Source: Anaerolineae bacterium (GTDB lineage Bacteria > Chloroflexota > Anaerolineae > UBA1429). Taken from it: a DNA stretch of 13,653 bases. The position numbers were made by a program, and so were the translations under genes. The notes beneath the pieces were generated by a model. That model did no database searches and was not told the DNA's origin. It was given only the letters and a program-made list of their open reading frames with translations. Position 1 is the stretch's first letter. The number at the start of each line of letters is the position of its first letter. Of this stretch, positions 7,440 to 13,653 are shown in pieces. Location: the NCBI GenBank assembly GCA_016928125.1, contig JAFGLK010000272.1:1-13653 (forward strand), written 5' to 3'.

Positions 7440-9440
7440 TCAGGCGCTGCCGGGCTCCAGGATCGCGACCTGGTAGGGGCCAAGAGTCAACGTCTCGCTC
7501 AGCAGCGCCCCCGAGATCAGCTCGCGAGAGGGCCAAGGCAGGGCGACGCGCTGCTCGCCCCCAGTGTGATTGAGCACAAAGGCCAGCGGAACTGCTTCGC
7601 TCTCGCGCCAGACTACCTCGACGCCCTCTGGGGCGGCCAGTCTGGGGCCAAGACCTTCCTGCTCCAGGCACCAAGAGGCCAGCGCGGTCAGGAGTGGCTG
7701 CCCGCCCATGACGCCGAAGTAGGTCACGCGGCCCTCGCCATAGCGGCGCGTGGTGATGGCCGCCTCGCCCGCGTAGTAGTCATCCAAGTAACGCGCCACC
7801 ACGGTTGCATCGTGGGGCTCCAGGATATCGCACCAGGTCGAGACGGGACATTCTGTGCCGCCCACCTTCCTCGTGTCTTTCTCGAACCAGATGCGGTTGG
7901 CCCCATCGCGGCCGAGGGCGTCATACTCGCGCACCTCGATGCCGCACAGCGCACGCAGGGGACCCGGCAGCTTGGTCTGGACGACCTGATTCGAGGCGGT
8001 CTTGACCCCGCTGCGTGCCCCGACCAGCAGATGGCCTCCGCCCTGCACATAGGCCGTCAGGCGAGATGCCAGCTCCTCATCCACCATGTAGAGCGCCGGC
8101 GCGAACACCAGTGCATAGCCCGATAGGTCGGCCTTGGGCGAGATCAGGTCCACCGGCACATTCTGGGCGTGCAGGGCGCGATAGATCTCGCGACAGAATC
8201 GAGGATAGTCGAACCCCTCGGCGTTCGGCTGGATGCGAAAGGCAAAGCCGTCGTCGAACGAAAAGAGCACGGCCGCCGCCTTGGGCGAGCGCAGGCCCGT
8301 CAAACGTGCGTCGAGCCGCGCTAGCTCCTGGCCCATCTCGCCCAGTTCCTCATAGCGCCGGCCAGGCTGGCCGTGATGGTCGAGGATGCCATGCCAGTGC
8401 TCCTCGGTGTTGAACGGGCAGGTGCGCCAGCGGAAAAAGACCATCCCCTCGGCGCCGTGCGCGATAGCCTGGTAGGCCCACAGCCGAAGTTGGCCCGGCT
8501 TGGGCGCCCGGCTGATCGTCTCCCACCCGCTCGGCCCGGCCTGCTGTTCCATCACCCAGAAGTTGGCGTTCTTCAGTCCACGCATGAGCGCGTGGCTGGC
8601 CGCGATGCGCCAGGGCTCGTGGCCGCTCAGCAGCGGGTAGTTGTCCCACGAGACAAAATCGAGCCGTCGGGCCAGCTCATGATAGTCGATATCCCCAAAG
8701 CCCATGCCCATCAGATTGGTGGTGATCCAGTGAGAGGGGCACAGCCCCCGGAGCGTGTCGATCTGGAGCTGCTGATAGGCGACCGTCTGGTCGGAGGCGA
8801 ACCGCCAGTAGTCGAGCTCCAGGCAGGGGTTCGAGGTGCCGCTCGAGTTCCAGGGCAGGGGGATCTGGTCCCACGACGAATAACGATGGCTCCAAAAGAC
8901 GGCGCCCCAGGCCTCGTTCAAGGCATCCAAGGTGCCATACCGGCCTCGCGCCCACGCGGCAAAGGCGCGACGACAGACGTCGCAATAGCAACGCGCCGAG
9001 TCGTGACAGCCGAACTCGTTATCGAGCTGCCAGCCGATCACCGTCGGGCAGTCTGCATAGTGCTCCGCCATGGCCCGCACGATGCCTTGCGAGAGCTCGC
9101 GATAGATGGGGCTGGTGGCGCAATATTGCCGGCGCATACCAAATGTCACGCGCCGGCCATCGCGGTTCACCCGCATGATCTCGGGGTAGCGCGCACAGAG
9201 CCACGCGGGAGGCGTGGCCGTTGGCGTGCAGAGGATGGTCTCGATGTCGCGCCTGGCCAGCAGATCGATGGCGTCGTCCAGCCAGCCAAAGTCATAGCGC
9301 CCTTCCTCGGGCTCGATCAATGCCCAGGCGAACTCGGCCATGCGCACGACGCGGAGGCCCGCCTCGCGCATGAGGCGCGCATCGGTCTCCCAACGCTCGC
9401 GCGGCCAGTGCTCGGGATAGTAGTCTACGCCATAGTACAT
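7440..9440 (-). CDS. Beta-galactosidase, glycoside hydrolase family 42
   Basis: A 666-residue cytoplasmic enzyme cleaving terminal beta-galactosides. The TIM barrel (about 1-375) starts MYYGVDYYPEHWPRERW, typical of GH42. The acid/base is Glu142 in QLDNEFG and the nucleophile Glu298 in VMEQQAGPSGW. Cys107, Cys151, Cys153 and Cys156 (CYCDVC cluster) match the structural zinc site of the Thermus-type enzymes. Residues about 386-590 form the GATase-like trimerisation domain (FAPALYMVDEE, GGGHLLVGARSGVK), and a small beta domain ends the protein. ATG 9440 is chosen because GAGAGGAG lies 7 bases upstream and the family begins here. A longer in-frame start at 9521 lies upstream of the promoter's start point. 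No signal peptide is seen, so the substrate must be imported, which fits the binding protein encoded just downstream. GH42 enzymes may act on lacto- or galacto-oligosaccharides or plant galactans; which one is not shown. Confidence 0.95.
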   Translation of the reverse strand: MYYGVDYYPEHWPRERWETDARLMREAGLRVVRMAEFAWALIEPEEGRYDFGWLDDAIDLLARRDIETILCTPTATPPAWLCARYPEIMRVNRDGRRVTFGMRRQYCATSPIYRELSQGIVRAMAEHYADCPTVIGWQLDNEFGCHDSARCYCDVCRRAFAAWARGRYGTLDALNEAWGAVFWSHRYSSWDQIPLPWNSSGTSNPCLELDYWRFASDQTVAYQQLQIDTLRGLCPSHWITTNLMGMGFGDIDYHELARRLDFVSWDNYPLLSGHEPWRIAASHALMRGLKNANFWVMEQQAGPSGWETISRAPKPGQLRLWAYQAIAHGAEGMVFFRWRTCPFNTEEHWHGILDHHGQPGRRYEELGEMGQELARLDARLTGLRSPKAAAVLFSFDDGFAFRIQPNAEGFDYPRFCREIYRALHAQNVPVDLISPKADLSGYALVFAPALYMVDEELASRLTAYVQGGGHLLVGARSGVKTASNQVVQTKLPGPLRALCGIEVREYDALGRDGANRIWFEKDTRKVGGTECPVSTWCDILEPHDATVVARYLDDYYAGEAAITTRRYGEGRVTYFGVMGGQPLLTALASWCLEQEGLGPRLAAPEGVEVVWRESEAVPLAFVLNHTGGEQRVALPWPSRELISGALLSETLTLGPYQVAILEPGSA

Positions 9441-9505
9441 GAGACTGCTCCTCTCTGCCCCGGTCTTGATGCGACATCGCGTCTGCGGCCGGCCGTCTGG
9501 CGCCC

Positions 9506-9535
9506 AGTATAGGACGTGCATCTCGCTGCTGTCAA
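9506..9535 (-). promoter_or_regulatory. Promoter of the GH42/binding-protein unit
   Basis: On the minus strand a perfect TTGACA (9535-9530) is followed after 18 bases by TATACT (9511-9506). Start is predicted near 9499, giving a leader of about 60 bases. Sequences with TTGAC/GTCAA cores recur between this promoter and the divergent one (for example GACGTCAAC at 9552-9560), but no clear LacI-type palindrome was found. Confidence 0.72.
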
Positions 9536-9570
9536 TGTCGAGAGCGCAGGCGACGTCAACCGTGCGCGAT

Positions 9571-9599
9571 TTGACAGCGCGTTCGCCGCCCGCTAAGCT
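9571..9599 (+). promoter_or_regulatory. Promoter of the cNMP-PH membrane protein gene
   Basis: A perfect TTGACA (9571-9576), a 17-base spacer and TAAGCT (9594-9599) predict a start near 9606, about 60 bases before the ATG. The promoter is divergent from the GH42 promoter with 35 bases between the two -35 boxes, so one bound regulator could affect both. Confidence 0.65.
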
Positions 9600-9666
9600 T
9601 CTGGTGCATCCGAGTGGGGCCGTGGCCGATCTGTCCGCGGCCTGGTGCGTTCCCCAGGGAGTGATG

Positions 9667-11469
9667 ATGGATCTGATCGACCATCTCCGCCGCGTGGAGC
9701 TCTTCTCGGCGCTGCGGCCCGACTATCTCAAACTGCTCGCAGATATCTGCGAGCAACACGAGGTCGCGCCGCAGACCCGGCTGACGCGCCAGGCCGACCT
9801 GGGCACGACGCTGTTCATCATCGGGGACGGCGAGGCGATCGTGCATCGCGTGGATGAGAATGGCATCCAGCGCCCCGTGGACGTGCTCAAGGCCGGCGAC
9901 TCGTACGGCATGACCTCTCTCTTTGTGGGCGAGCCTCGCGACGCGACCGTCACCGCACTCACCGACATGACGCTCTGGAGCATCACGCGTCGCGCCCTTG
10001 AGGAGCTCTTGCACGACCATCCCGGCATGCGTCGCGAACTGCTGGTGCCGCAAGAGATCCTGGACAAGCTGCGCGCGCCTCGCTATCCCTGGCTGGAGTC
10101 CGGTGAGTTGGTCACGTTTAGCTCCCGGCGCCACTGGATCGCGCTGGTGCGCCGGCTCTTACCCGGCGCCCTCCTCCTGCTGATCTATGTGGGCGTGCTC
10201 GAGGTGCTCCGCCTGGCGGTCCTTCCCTCCCTCAATGTGCGCCTCTGGATGTTGCCCGGCCTGGCGATCTATGCCGTGGCTTTTGCGTGGCACTGGCTCG
10301 ATTGGCACAATGACTATTACGCGGTGACGAACCGCCGCATCAGCCATCGAGAGCGGGTGGCCTTTATCTACGAATCGCGAAAGGAGGCGCCCCTCGAGCG
10401 GGTGCAGAACATCAGTCTGCGGCGCGATCTCGTGGGTCGCATGCTCAACTTCGGCTATGTCACCGTCGAGACGGCTGCCGAGGTGGGCTCGATGCTCTTT
10501 GATCTGGTGCCGAACCCTGAAGCGATGCGCGATGCGATCTGGGGCGAGCTCGCCCGAGCACAGGCCACCCGCCGTGCCGTGCAGCGTGAGCGCATGCGCG
10601 AGGCGATTGCGACCTACGCTCGCCTCGACACCGGTGAATCCATGCCCGAGGAGGATGTGCTCGAGGCCCAGCCGATCGACTTTTTCGGCTCCAACGGCCC
10701 GGCAGGGATGCAGCCCGGGCCTTTGGATCGCTTTTTGCGTTGGTTGGCGCGCTACGAGCTCATTCCGCAGGTACGCATGGCCACGCCCGATATGGTGACC
10801 TGGCGCAAGCATTGGGTCTTCCTGATCATGGAGGCGGCGGTGCCCGCTATCCTGAGCGTCGCCCTGGGCGTTTTGACAGCCCTCGCCTTTTTCAGTTTTC
10901 CGCCCGCGTTGGTACGAGCGGTGCCACTCTATCCATTCGTGATGCTTGTGCTGACCGTGATCGTGATGGGTTGGCTCTGGTGGGAGGTGAACGACTGGGG
11001 CAACGATCTCTATATCGTCACGAATGAGCGCATCATCGACATCGAGAAGCGCCCCCTCTTTTTCTCTGAAGAGCGCCGCGAGGCCAGCCTGGGCATGATC
11101 CAGAATGTTAATCTCGAGGTCCCAAACATCATCGCCTCATTCTTCAACTATGGCGATGTGGTGATTCAGACCGCGGGCGCAGGCAGCTTTACCTTTGACC
11201 GCGTGCCGAATCCGAACGACGTGCAGAATGAGATCTTTCAGCGCATGCAGGCCTTTCGCGAGGCGCAGCAAGAGCGCGAAGCCGCCCGACGCCGCTCAGA
11301 GATGGGCGAATGGTTCAGCATTTACGACGAACTGCGCCATGCCGATCGGGCGGCGCAGGAGGCCGAGGCGCTCAAGCCGGGAGCGGATGAGGCAGAGACG
11401 GCGACGCCTCCGCCGGCGCCCGCCGCGCCGGATGCTGGGCCCAAGCGCGAACAGCCGCCCGAGCCCTGA
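9667..11469 (+). CDS. Membrane protein with cNMP-binding-like domain and two bPH2 modules
   Basis: A 600-residue protein. Residues about 8-125 form a cyclic-nucleotide-binding-like beta roll (VELFSALRPDYLKLL, GTTLFIIGDGEAIVHRVDENG, VGEPRDATVTALTDMTLWSI). Two membrane modules follow. The first has helices at about 163-186 and 190-211 and a PH-like domain at about 216-297 (DYYAVTNRRISHRER, PLERVQNISLRRDLVGRMLNFGYVTVET). The second has helices at about 383-411 and 417-440 and a PH-like domain at about 446-530 (DLYIVTNERIIDIEK, ASLGMIQNVNLEVPNIIASFFNYGDVVIQT). They are clear duplicates. A charged helix and a Pro/Ala-rich tail end the protein. In the phosphate-binding region Arg is kept (EPRDATV) but the usual Gly-Glu is Gly-Met (YGMTSL), so cAMP binding is doubtful. 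ATG 9667 gives AGGGAG a spacing of 5; ATG 9664 is next. A longer in-frame start at 9439 lies upstream of the promoter. Its role is unknown; a membrane-stress or lipid-sensing scaffold is only a guess. Confidence 0.85.
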   Translation: MDLIDHLRRVELFSALRPDYLKLLADICEQHEVAPQTRLTRQADLGTTLFIIGDGEAIVHRVDENGIQRPVDVLKAGDSYGMTSLFVGEPRDATVTALTDMTLWSITRRALEELLHDHPGMRRELLVPQEILDKLRAPRYPWLESGELVTFSSRRHWIALVRRLLPGALLLLIYVGVLEVLRLAVLPSLNVRLWMLPGLAIYAVAFAWHWLDWHNDYYAVTNRRISHRERVAFIYESRKEAPLERVQNISLRRDLVGRMLNFGYVTVETAAEVGSMLFDLVPNPEAMRDAIWGELARAQATRRAVQRERMREAIATYARLDTGESMPEEDVLEAQPIDFFGSNGPAGMQPGPLDRFLRWLARYELIPQVRMATPDMVTWRKHWVFLIMEAAVPAILSVALGVLTALAFFSFPPALVRAVPLYPFVMLVLTVIVMGWLWWEVNDWGNDLYIVTNERIIDIEKRPLFFSEERREASLGMIQNVNLEVPNIIASFFNYGDVVIQTAGAGSFTFDRVPNPNDVQNEIFQRMQAFREAQQEREAARRRSEMGEWFSIYDELRHADRAAQEAEALKPGADEAETATPPPAPAAPDAGPKREQPPEP

Positions 11470-11472
11470 GCG

Positions 11473-11799
11473 CTACGCCTGCAGGAAATCCTCCCGTGGC
11501 GGCGAGAAGGCATCCACAAGCGTGCAATCGGAGAGCGCCTCGGCCCCGTGAGGCGCGTTGGGCGGGATGAACACGCTCTCGCCCGGGCTGAGCACAAAGC
11601 GCTCATCGTCCAGGGTAAAGCGCACCGAGCCCCGCACCAGATAGCTGACCTGCTCGTGCGGATGAGCATGCACTGCCACGGCGGTGCCCCGCTCGATGCT
11701 GATCTCCACCATCATCAGGCGCTCGCCGTAACCCAGGATCGTGCGTTCGCCCCCCGGCTCGACCCTCTGCGGATGTTTGTCTGTAAGATGTAGTACCAT
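11473..11799 (-). CDS. Small cupin, KdgF-like
   Basis: A 108-residue single-domain cupin. Motif 1 is GTAVAVHAHPHEQVSYLVRG (residues 38-57) with metal ligands His44, His46 and Gln50. Motif 2 is GESVFIPPNAPHG (73-85) with His84. The N-terminal GERLMMVEISIERG and the ending VDAFSPPREDFL resemble KdgF, the cupin that opens the ring of 4,5-unsaturated uronates in pectin and alginate catabolism. The D-x-F-xxx-R pattern near the end (Asp96, Phe98, Arg102) also fits what I recall of KdgF. It is the last gene of a minus-strand unit after two Gfo/Idh/MocA oxidoreductases, which fits sugar-acid use, but many small cupins of this size have other or unknown roles. ATG 11799 has GAGAGGAAG just upstream; an in-frame TTG at 11814 would place that ribosome site inside the gene. 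The stop lies 3 bases from that of the convergent gene. Confidence 0.82.
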   Translation of the reverse strand: MVLHLTDKHPQRVEPGGERTILGYGERLMMVEISIERGTAVAVHAHPHEQVSYLVRGSVRFTLDDERFVLSPGESVFIPPNAPHGAEALSDCTLVDAFSPPREDFLQA

Positions 11800-11844
11800 G
11801 GTTCTTCCTCTCAAATGGTCGCGGTTGATCGCGTCAGGCCAGGG

Positions 11845-12969
11845 TCAGCCGAGGCACCAGACGGCGCTGTTCACCAGTTCCAGGCGGCCGCTGGCCGCCG
11901 AGCGCACACCCGCATCCAGGATGGCCATGACCTCTAGATTGAACAGCATCTCCAGGGTGCGATGGACCGGCTCGCCCGTCTCCAAATGGTGGATCAGCTC
12001 CTGGGCGACGTTCTCCCGTCCGGCGGGCAAGGGGTCGGCGGCCACGATCTCGGAGCGATCGCCGCCCCGTTCGAGGCGCACCCGCTGGCCAGCGCCGCCC
12101 TCTTCCACGACGAGGGTGCCGTCGGTGCCATACACGATCGGCCCGGTGGCCACGCCATGATGGCGCGTGGTCCAGGAGCCTTCCAGAAGCGCCAGCGCGC
12201 TGGGAAAGCGCACCAGCATGACCGCATTGTCTTCGGCGTCGCCGTATGGGCTATCCAGGTTGGCCTTGAGCCCCAGGACGGCCTGGGCCGGCTCGCCCAC
12301 ATACCAGCGTGAGCCCACGGTGCCATAGCAGCAAAAGTCGAGCATGGCTCCCCCGCCCGCAGCCGACTGATGCCACCAGGTGGCCGCGCGCTCCGGCCCG
12401 CTCATCGGCTCGGCCACCTGGCTCACGCCCGCGTGGGCGGCGCTGGGTCCCAGCGGCCCGGTGTGGCCCGAGCGCCACTTGCATTCCAGCACCCGCCCGA
12501 TGGCGCCCTCGTCGATCAGCGCCTTGGCTTTGCGCTGGCCGGTCGACCAGGTGGAGGGCCAGTTGACCAGCATGGTCGTGCCGCCGGCCTGACAGGCGCG
12601 CACCATGCGCAATGCATCCTGAAGCGAGGCGGCCATGGGCTTCTCGATGCACACGTGGGCGCCGACGGCGGCGCAGGCCGTCACCACATCGGGATGCTGG
12701 GCGTTTTCGCAGGTGACGATCACGATCTCGGGCTGCTCTTGCTCCAGCAGCTCGTGATAATCGTCATACGCTCGTGGGATGCCGAACTCGCCCATCACAT
12801 GCCTCTGGTTCCATTCGCGTGTGTATGGCGCTGCGCGCAGTTCAGGCGTGAGTGGCTGCGTGTCGGCGCAACCGACCCACTCGACCAAAGGGTGGGCCGC
12901 ATAGAGCGAAGCCACATGGTTGATGTGCATATGTCCAAAGCCGATGATGGCGGTGCGGTAGCGCTTCAT
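11845..12969 (-). CDS. Gfo/Idh/MocA family NAD(P)-dependent oxidoreductase
   Basis: A 374-residue two-domain dehydrogenase. The N-terminal Rossmann fold has AIIGFGHMHINHVASL (residues 7-22), a second dinucleotide-side motif EIVIVTCENAQHPDVV (81-96) and the family lysine in CIEKPMA (107-113). The C-terminal substrate domain has GGGAMLDFCCYG (205-216), where Tyr215 takes the place of the His found in many members, including the neighbouring gene. Such enzymes oxidise or reduce sugars, inositols or sugar acids in the cytoplasm; the substrate is not readable here. The middle part RSGHTGPLGP and EPMSGPERAATWWHQ suggests a subfamily used in hexose or polyol catabolism. ATG 12969 has AGGGAG 7 bases upstream. 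It lies 60 bp after the other oxidoreductase and 45 bp before the cupin, all on one strand, so they are probably one transcript. Confidence 0.9.
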   Translation of the reverse strand: MKRYRTAIIGFGHMHINHVASLYAAHPLVEWVGCADTQPLTPELRAAPYTREWNQRHVMGEFGIPRAYDDYHELLEQEQPEIVIVTCENAQHPDVVTACAAVGAHVCIEKPMAASLQDALRMVRACQAGGTTMLVNWPSTWSTGQRKAKALIDEGAIGRVLECKWRSGHTGPLGPSAAHAGVSQVAEPMSGPERAATWWHQSAAGGGAMLDFCCYGTVGSRWYVGEPAQAVLGLKANLDSPYGDAEDNAVMLVRFPSALALLEGSWTTRHHGVATGPIVYGTDGTLVVEEGGAGQRVRLERGGDRSEIVAADPLPAGRENVAQELIHHLETGEPVHRTLEMLFNLEVMAILDAGVRSAASGRLELVNSAVWCLG

Positions 12970-13029
12970 CTTGCGTCTCCCTTTTTCCTCTGCGGCGCGA
13001 CGTCGTGGGTCTCGTATCGACTGGCCAGC

Positions 13030-13653
13030 TCAGTCGAGGCGCACCTCGCGCCCCGCCTCGGCGGAGCGATAGAGCCCATCCAGGGCACGGATGACGTTGA
13101 GGACCTCCTCTGCCTTCACCAACGGCTCCGCCCGGCCTCGCAGCACGTCCACCACGTGTCGGGCCTGCTTCCAGTGGCTGTAAAACGGAATATCCGGATC
13201 CTCCGGCACCTTGGGCGTCACATCCACCTGGTAGCGCCCCATGTTGGCGACCAGTAGGAGGGGTTGCAGTCTCAAGCCACCCTCGGTGCCGAGCATCACA
13301 GTGCCGCCCATGCCCGGCGGCACGTTGGCCGCCCAGCTGGCGCGGATCGTGATGGTGGCGCCAGTCTCCAGGCGCAGCAAGCCCACGGCCATGTCGTCTA
13401 CGTCGAACTCGCGATAGTCATAAGGTCGAGGCTCGAACACGCCCACAGGCGCGCCGCTGTCGGCCAACGAGGTCACCAGGCCCTCATCTCGATTCGCCAG
13501 CTTGGTATAGGTGGCGCCGCTCGCCGCCACCACCCTGGGATTGCCCATGATCCAGAGCAGCGCATCCAGGGCGTGGACGCCGATATCGAGCAAGGCCCCA
13601 CCGCCCGAGTCAGCCCGCATGTGAAAGCGGCCCCACTGGGGCACGCCGCGCCG
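13030..13653 (-). CDS. Second Gfo/Idh/MocA oxidoreductase (5' part cut off by window edge)
   Basis: The frame is open to the right edge, leaving 207 C-terminal residues; the Rossmann part and the start lie outside. The visible part is the substrate-binding domain: VPQWGRFHMRADSGGGALLDIGVHALDALLW carries the Asp and His of the family active site (DIGVHALD), followed by the beta-sheet segment TITIRASWAANVPPGMGGTVMLGTEGG and the end EEVLNVIRALDGLYRSAEAGREVRL, typical for Gfo/Idh C-termini. It is clearly different in sequence from the downstream member, so this is not a recent duplication. As the first visible gene of the unit with a second oxidoreductase and a KdgF-like cupin, it may catalyse one step of a sugar or sugar-acid pathway. 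The promoter is outside the window. Confidence 0.9.
   Translation of the reverse strand, partial: RRGVPQWGRFHMRADSGGGALLDIGVHALDALLWIMGNPRVVAASGATYTKLANRDEGLVTSLADSGAPVGVFEPRPYDYREFDVDDMAVGLLRLETGATITIRASWAANVPPGMGGTVMLGTEGGLRLQPLLLVANMGRYQVDVTPKVPEDPDIPFYSHWKQARHVVDVLRGRAEPLVKAEEVLNVIRALDGLYRSAEAGREVRLD

Noticed and set aside
6783..9512. Long plus-strand frames (6783-8126 and 8373-9512) opposite the binding protein and GH42 genes
   Set aside because: Both lie antisense to well-supported coding regions, and their translations are low-complexity with no recognisable motif.
9439..9666. Longer N-terminus for the cNMP-PH gene from ATG 9439 and for GH42 from ATG 9521
   Set aside because: Both extended starts lie upstream of the respective predicted transcription starts and add sequence with no family match.
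1..13653. tRNA genes, CRISPR arrays, insertion sequences or toxin-antitoxin pairs
   Set aside because: No regularly spaced repeats, transposase-like frames, T-arm-like structures outside coding regions or small gene pairs were found.

Overview
The window is GC-rich and tightly packed, with nine protein genes on both strands. No RNA gene, insertion sequence, CRISPR array or other mobile element was seen. The likely source is a member of the Chloroflexota (Anaerolineae/Caldilineae-like). This is inferred from the long Val/Glu/Arg-rich stalk after the lipoprotein cysteine of the solute-binding protein, the cyclic-nucleotide-type domain fused to two membrane PH-like modules, and the GT39-type membrane glycosyltransferase. 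No phylogenetic marker was compared.

Left part (1-3257, minus strand): methionyl-tRNA synthetase (metG), followed after a terminator-like hairpin by a GT39-like membrane glycosyltransferase that runs off the left edge. Between metG and the next gene is a 435-bp divergent control region (3258-3692). It holds a strong promoter for metG with a structured leader of about 250 nt, and a promoter for the plus-strand gene with a palindrome in its spacer.

Middle (3693-5847, plus strand): a small ABM-fold (LsrG-like) monooxygenase-family protein, then CTP synthase (pyrG) with its own extended -10 promoter.

Right of pyrG (5907-9440, minus strand): a probable two-gene unit, with a GH42 beta-galactosidase first and an extracellular sugar-binding lipoprotein second. 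No permease genes are in the window. Back to back with it (9667-11469, plus strand) is a 600-residue membrane protein with an N-terminal cNMP-binding-like domain and two copies of a two-helix plus bPH2 module. The two divergent promoters are close to consensus and their -35 boxes lie about 35 bp apart.

Right end (11473-13653, minus strand): a probable three-gene unit with two different Gfo/Idh/MocA oxidoreductases (the first cut by the window edge) and a small KdgF-like cupin. This looks like a sugar or sugar-acid catabolic cluster. Together with the GH42 and binding protein, it suggests an organism living on plant-type carbohydrate.

No clearly new defence or mobile system is visible. The points most worth following are the metG/ABM control region, the metG leader, and the cNMP-PH-PH membrane protein.
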